Shown piece after piece: positions 62,001-64,000 of a DNA stretch of 64,000 nt (its first letter is position 1; each line of letters starts with the position of its first letter). Below the pieces are notes generated by a model, which did not search any database, was not told the DNA's origin, and saw nothing but the letters and a program-made list of their open reading frames with translations. Origin of the DNA: Hymenopus coronatus (Eukaryota; Arthropoda; Insecta; Mantodea; Hymenopodidae); NCBI GenBank assembly GCA_030762935.1, contig CM060883.1, positions 96,608,001 to 96,672,000 on the forward strand, in the 5' to 3' direction. Made by a program: the position numbers and the translations under genes.

Positions 62001-64000
62001 CGTTCATCACATCTTTTTGTCATGTTATTGCAAAGCCTCGTCACCACTAGTGTATTATGATCGTTCATCCCATCTGTTTGTCCTGCTCTTATTGTAAAAT
62101 CTCATTACCACTAGTGTATTACGATCGTTCATCACATCTTTTGCCCTCTTTTATTGTAAAGTGTCATCACGACTAATGTACTATGATCGTTTATCATATT
62201 TTTTGTCCTGTTATTGGAAAGTGTCATCACCACTAGTGTATCATGATCCGTCATCACATCTTTTTGTCCTGCTGTTATTGTAAAGTGTCATCACCATGAG
62301 TGTATTATGATTGCTCATCATATACTTTTGTTCTCCTGTTATTGTAAAGTGACATCACCACTAGTGTATTATGATCGTTCTTCACACCTTTGTGTCCTCC
62401 TGTTTTGTAAAGTGTCATCACCACTAGTGTATTATGATGGCTCATCAGATCTTTTTGTCCACCTGTTGTTGTAAAGTCTCATCACCACTAGTGTATTATC
62501 ATTGTTATTTACAACTATATTTTTCCTCCTCTTATGGTATAGTTGCATCACCACTAGCGTATTATAATCGTTCCTCACATCTTTTTGTCCTGCTATTGTA
62601 AAGTGTCATCACTGCTAGAGTATTATGATCGTTCATCACATCCTTTTGTTCTCCGGTTATTGTAAAGTGTCATCAACACAAGTGTATTATGAATGTTCAT
62701 CACATCTTTTTGTCCTGTTAATGGAAAGTCTTATCACCACTAGTGTATAATTAATGTTAATCACATCTTTTTGTCCTCCTGTTATTGTAAAGTGTCATCA
62801 CCACTAGTGTATTATGATCGTTCATCACATCTTTTTGTTCTCCTGTTATTGTGAAGTGTCATCACCACTAGTGTATTATGATGGCACATCACATCTTTTT
62901 GTCCACCTGTTATTGTAAAGTCACATCACCATTAGTGTATTATCATTGTTATTTATAACTTTTTGTCCTCCTCATCACCACTAGCGTGTTATAATTGTTC
63001 CTCACATCTTTTTGTCCTGCTATTGTAAAGTATCATCACTGCTAGGGTATTGTGATCGTTCATCACATTTTTTTGTCCTCCTGTTATTGTAAAGTGTCAT
63101 CACTACCAGTGTATTTTTATCGTTCATCACATATTTTTGTTTTGCTGTTATTGTAAAGTCTCATCACCACTAGTGTATTATGATCGTTCATCAAATTTTT
63201 TTCCTCCTGTTATTGTAAAGTACCATCACCACTAGTGTACTATGATCTTTCATCGCATCTTTTTGACCCGCTGCTATTGTAAAGCTTCATCAACACTAGT
63301 GTATTATGATCGTTCATCACATCTTTTTGTCCTGTTTTTGGAAAGTCTCATCACAACTAGTGTATTATGATCATTCCTCACATCTTTTCGTCCTGTTATT
63401 GTAAAGTTTCATCACCACTAGTGTATTATGATCGTTCTTCAAATCTTTTTGTCCTCCTGTTTTGTAAAGTGTCATCACCACTAGTGTATTATCATCGTTC
63501 ATCTCATCTTTTTGTATGTTATAGTATAGTGTCATCACCACTAGTGTATTATGATCGTTCATCACATCTTTTTGCCCTGTTATTGTAAAGTGTTATCACC
63601 ACTAGTGTATTATGATCATTCATCACATCTTTTTGTCCTGTTATTGTAAAGTGTCATCAAAACTAGTGTATTATGATCGTTCATCACATCTTTTTGTTCT
63701 CCTGTTTTTGTGAAGTGTCATCACCACTAGTGTATTATGATGGTTCATCAGATCTTTTTCTCCACCTGTTATTGTAAAGTCTCATCACCACTAGTTTATT
63801 ATCATTGTTATTCACAACTTTTTGTCCTCCTCTTATTTTAAAGTCTCATCACCACTAGCGTATTATGATCGTTCCTCACATCTTTTTGTCCTGCTATTAT
63901 AAAGTATCATCACTGCTATAGTATTATGATCGTTCATCACATTTTTTTGTCCTCCTGTTATTGTAAAGTGTCATCACTACTAGTGTATTATGATGGTTCA

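Larger units (their letters stand above)
29904..64000. repeat. 34-kb minisatellite of 61/64-bp monomers, continues past the right edge
   Basis: About 540 head-to-tail monomers with no interruption. A monomer can be read as TGTCATCACCACTAGTGTAT, TATGATCGTTCATCACATCT, then TTTTGTCC(Y)TGTTATTGTAAAG. Length is 61 bp when GTCC is followed by TGTTATTG, and 64 bp when CTG, TCC or ACC adds three bases. Each monomer carries the 8-bp palindrome CACTAGTG. Neither length is a multiple of three, so each reading frame cycles through all three phases of the repeat; the frames up to 94 codons seen here are by-products. Variants increase toward both ends. It is apparently intronic because the MTCL/SOGA-like gene is open at 29147. 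Confidence 0.97.

Noticed and set aside
47532..63588. Open frames of 60-94 codons on both strands in the minisatellite, with repeating peptides such as MIVHHIFLSCYCKVSSPLVY
   Set aside because: 61- and 64-bp monomers are not multiples of three, so the frames simply cycle through the phases of the repeat and stop at chance variants. Most monomers contain stops, and there is no splice or start context.
29904..64000. CRISPR array
   Set aside because: The whole unit is repeated, with no unique spacers between constant repeats. The context is a eukaryotic intron with no cas genes.
29904..64000. Centromeric satellite or telomere-associated array
   Set aside because: No telomeric motif and no evidence of centromere identity. 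The flank is a protein-coding gene, and higher-order structure alone is not sufficient.

Overview
This is animal nuclear DNA, most likely from an arthropod with a large, repeat-rich genome. Coding sequence is sparse and split by GT-AG introns. The mobile elements are of kinds common in arthropods: Penelope-like elements (PLEs) with GIY-YIG endonucleases and hammerhead-like motifs, an irritans-like mariner, a gypsy gag-pol remnant, a LINE, and hAT and DUF7869-type remnants. Nothing bacterial or organellar was seen. The arthropod placement is inference.

The only host gene I can support lies on the + strand. Three coiled-coil exons (10236-10373, 26824-27098, 28916-29147) join in frame at consensus splice sites and read like the MTCL/SOGA microtubule-crosslinking family. 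The 5' part of the gene should lie left of the window. The last exon seen ends at a good donor, so the gene continues to the right.

From 1 to 10 kb there are PLE copies. A head-to-head inverted pair (A/B) has arms of about 944 bp, and copy A has an open frame that runs off the left edge. An hAT remnant follows, then an old PLE (C) carrying two palindromic insertions. One of these is a 196-bp hairpin with a 12-bp target-site duplication and a hammerhead ribozyme core.

From 10.4 to 26.8 kb is the first visible intron. It holds a SINE, a DUF7869-type pseudogene, a gypsy remnant, a second head-to-head PLE pair (D/E, 3.84 kb) bracketed by one 13-bp target-site duplication, a LINE interrupted by a TA-flanked mariner, and microsatellites.

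From about 29.9 kb to the right edge (34 kb) the window is one uninterrupted minisatellite of 61/64-bp monomers, apparently inside the next intron. Between about 31.43 and 46.10 kb it is organised into six nearly identical higher-order repeats of 2449 bp, one of them lacking exactly one 61-bp monomer. Outside that block the monomers are more diverged. The array does not code for protein.
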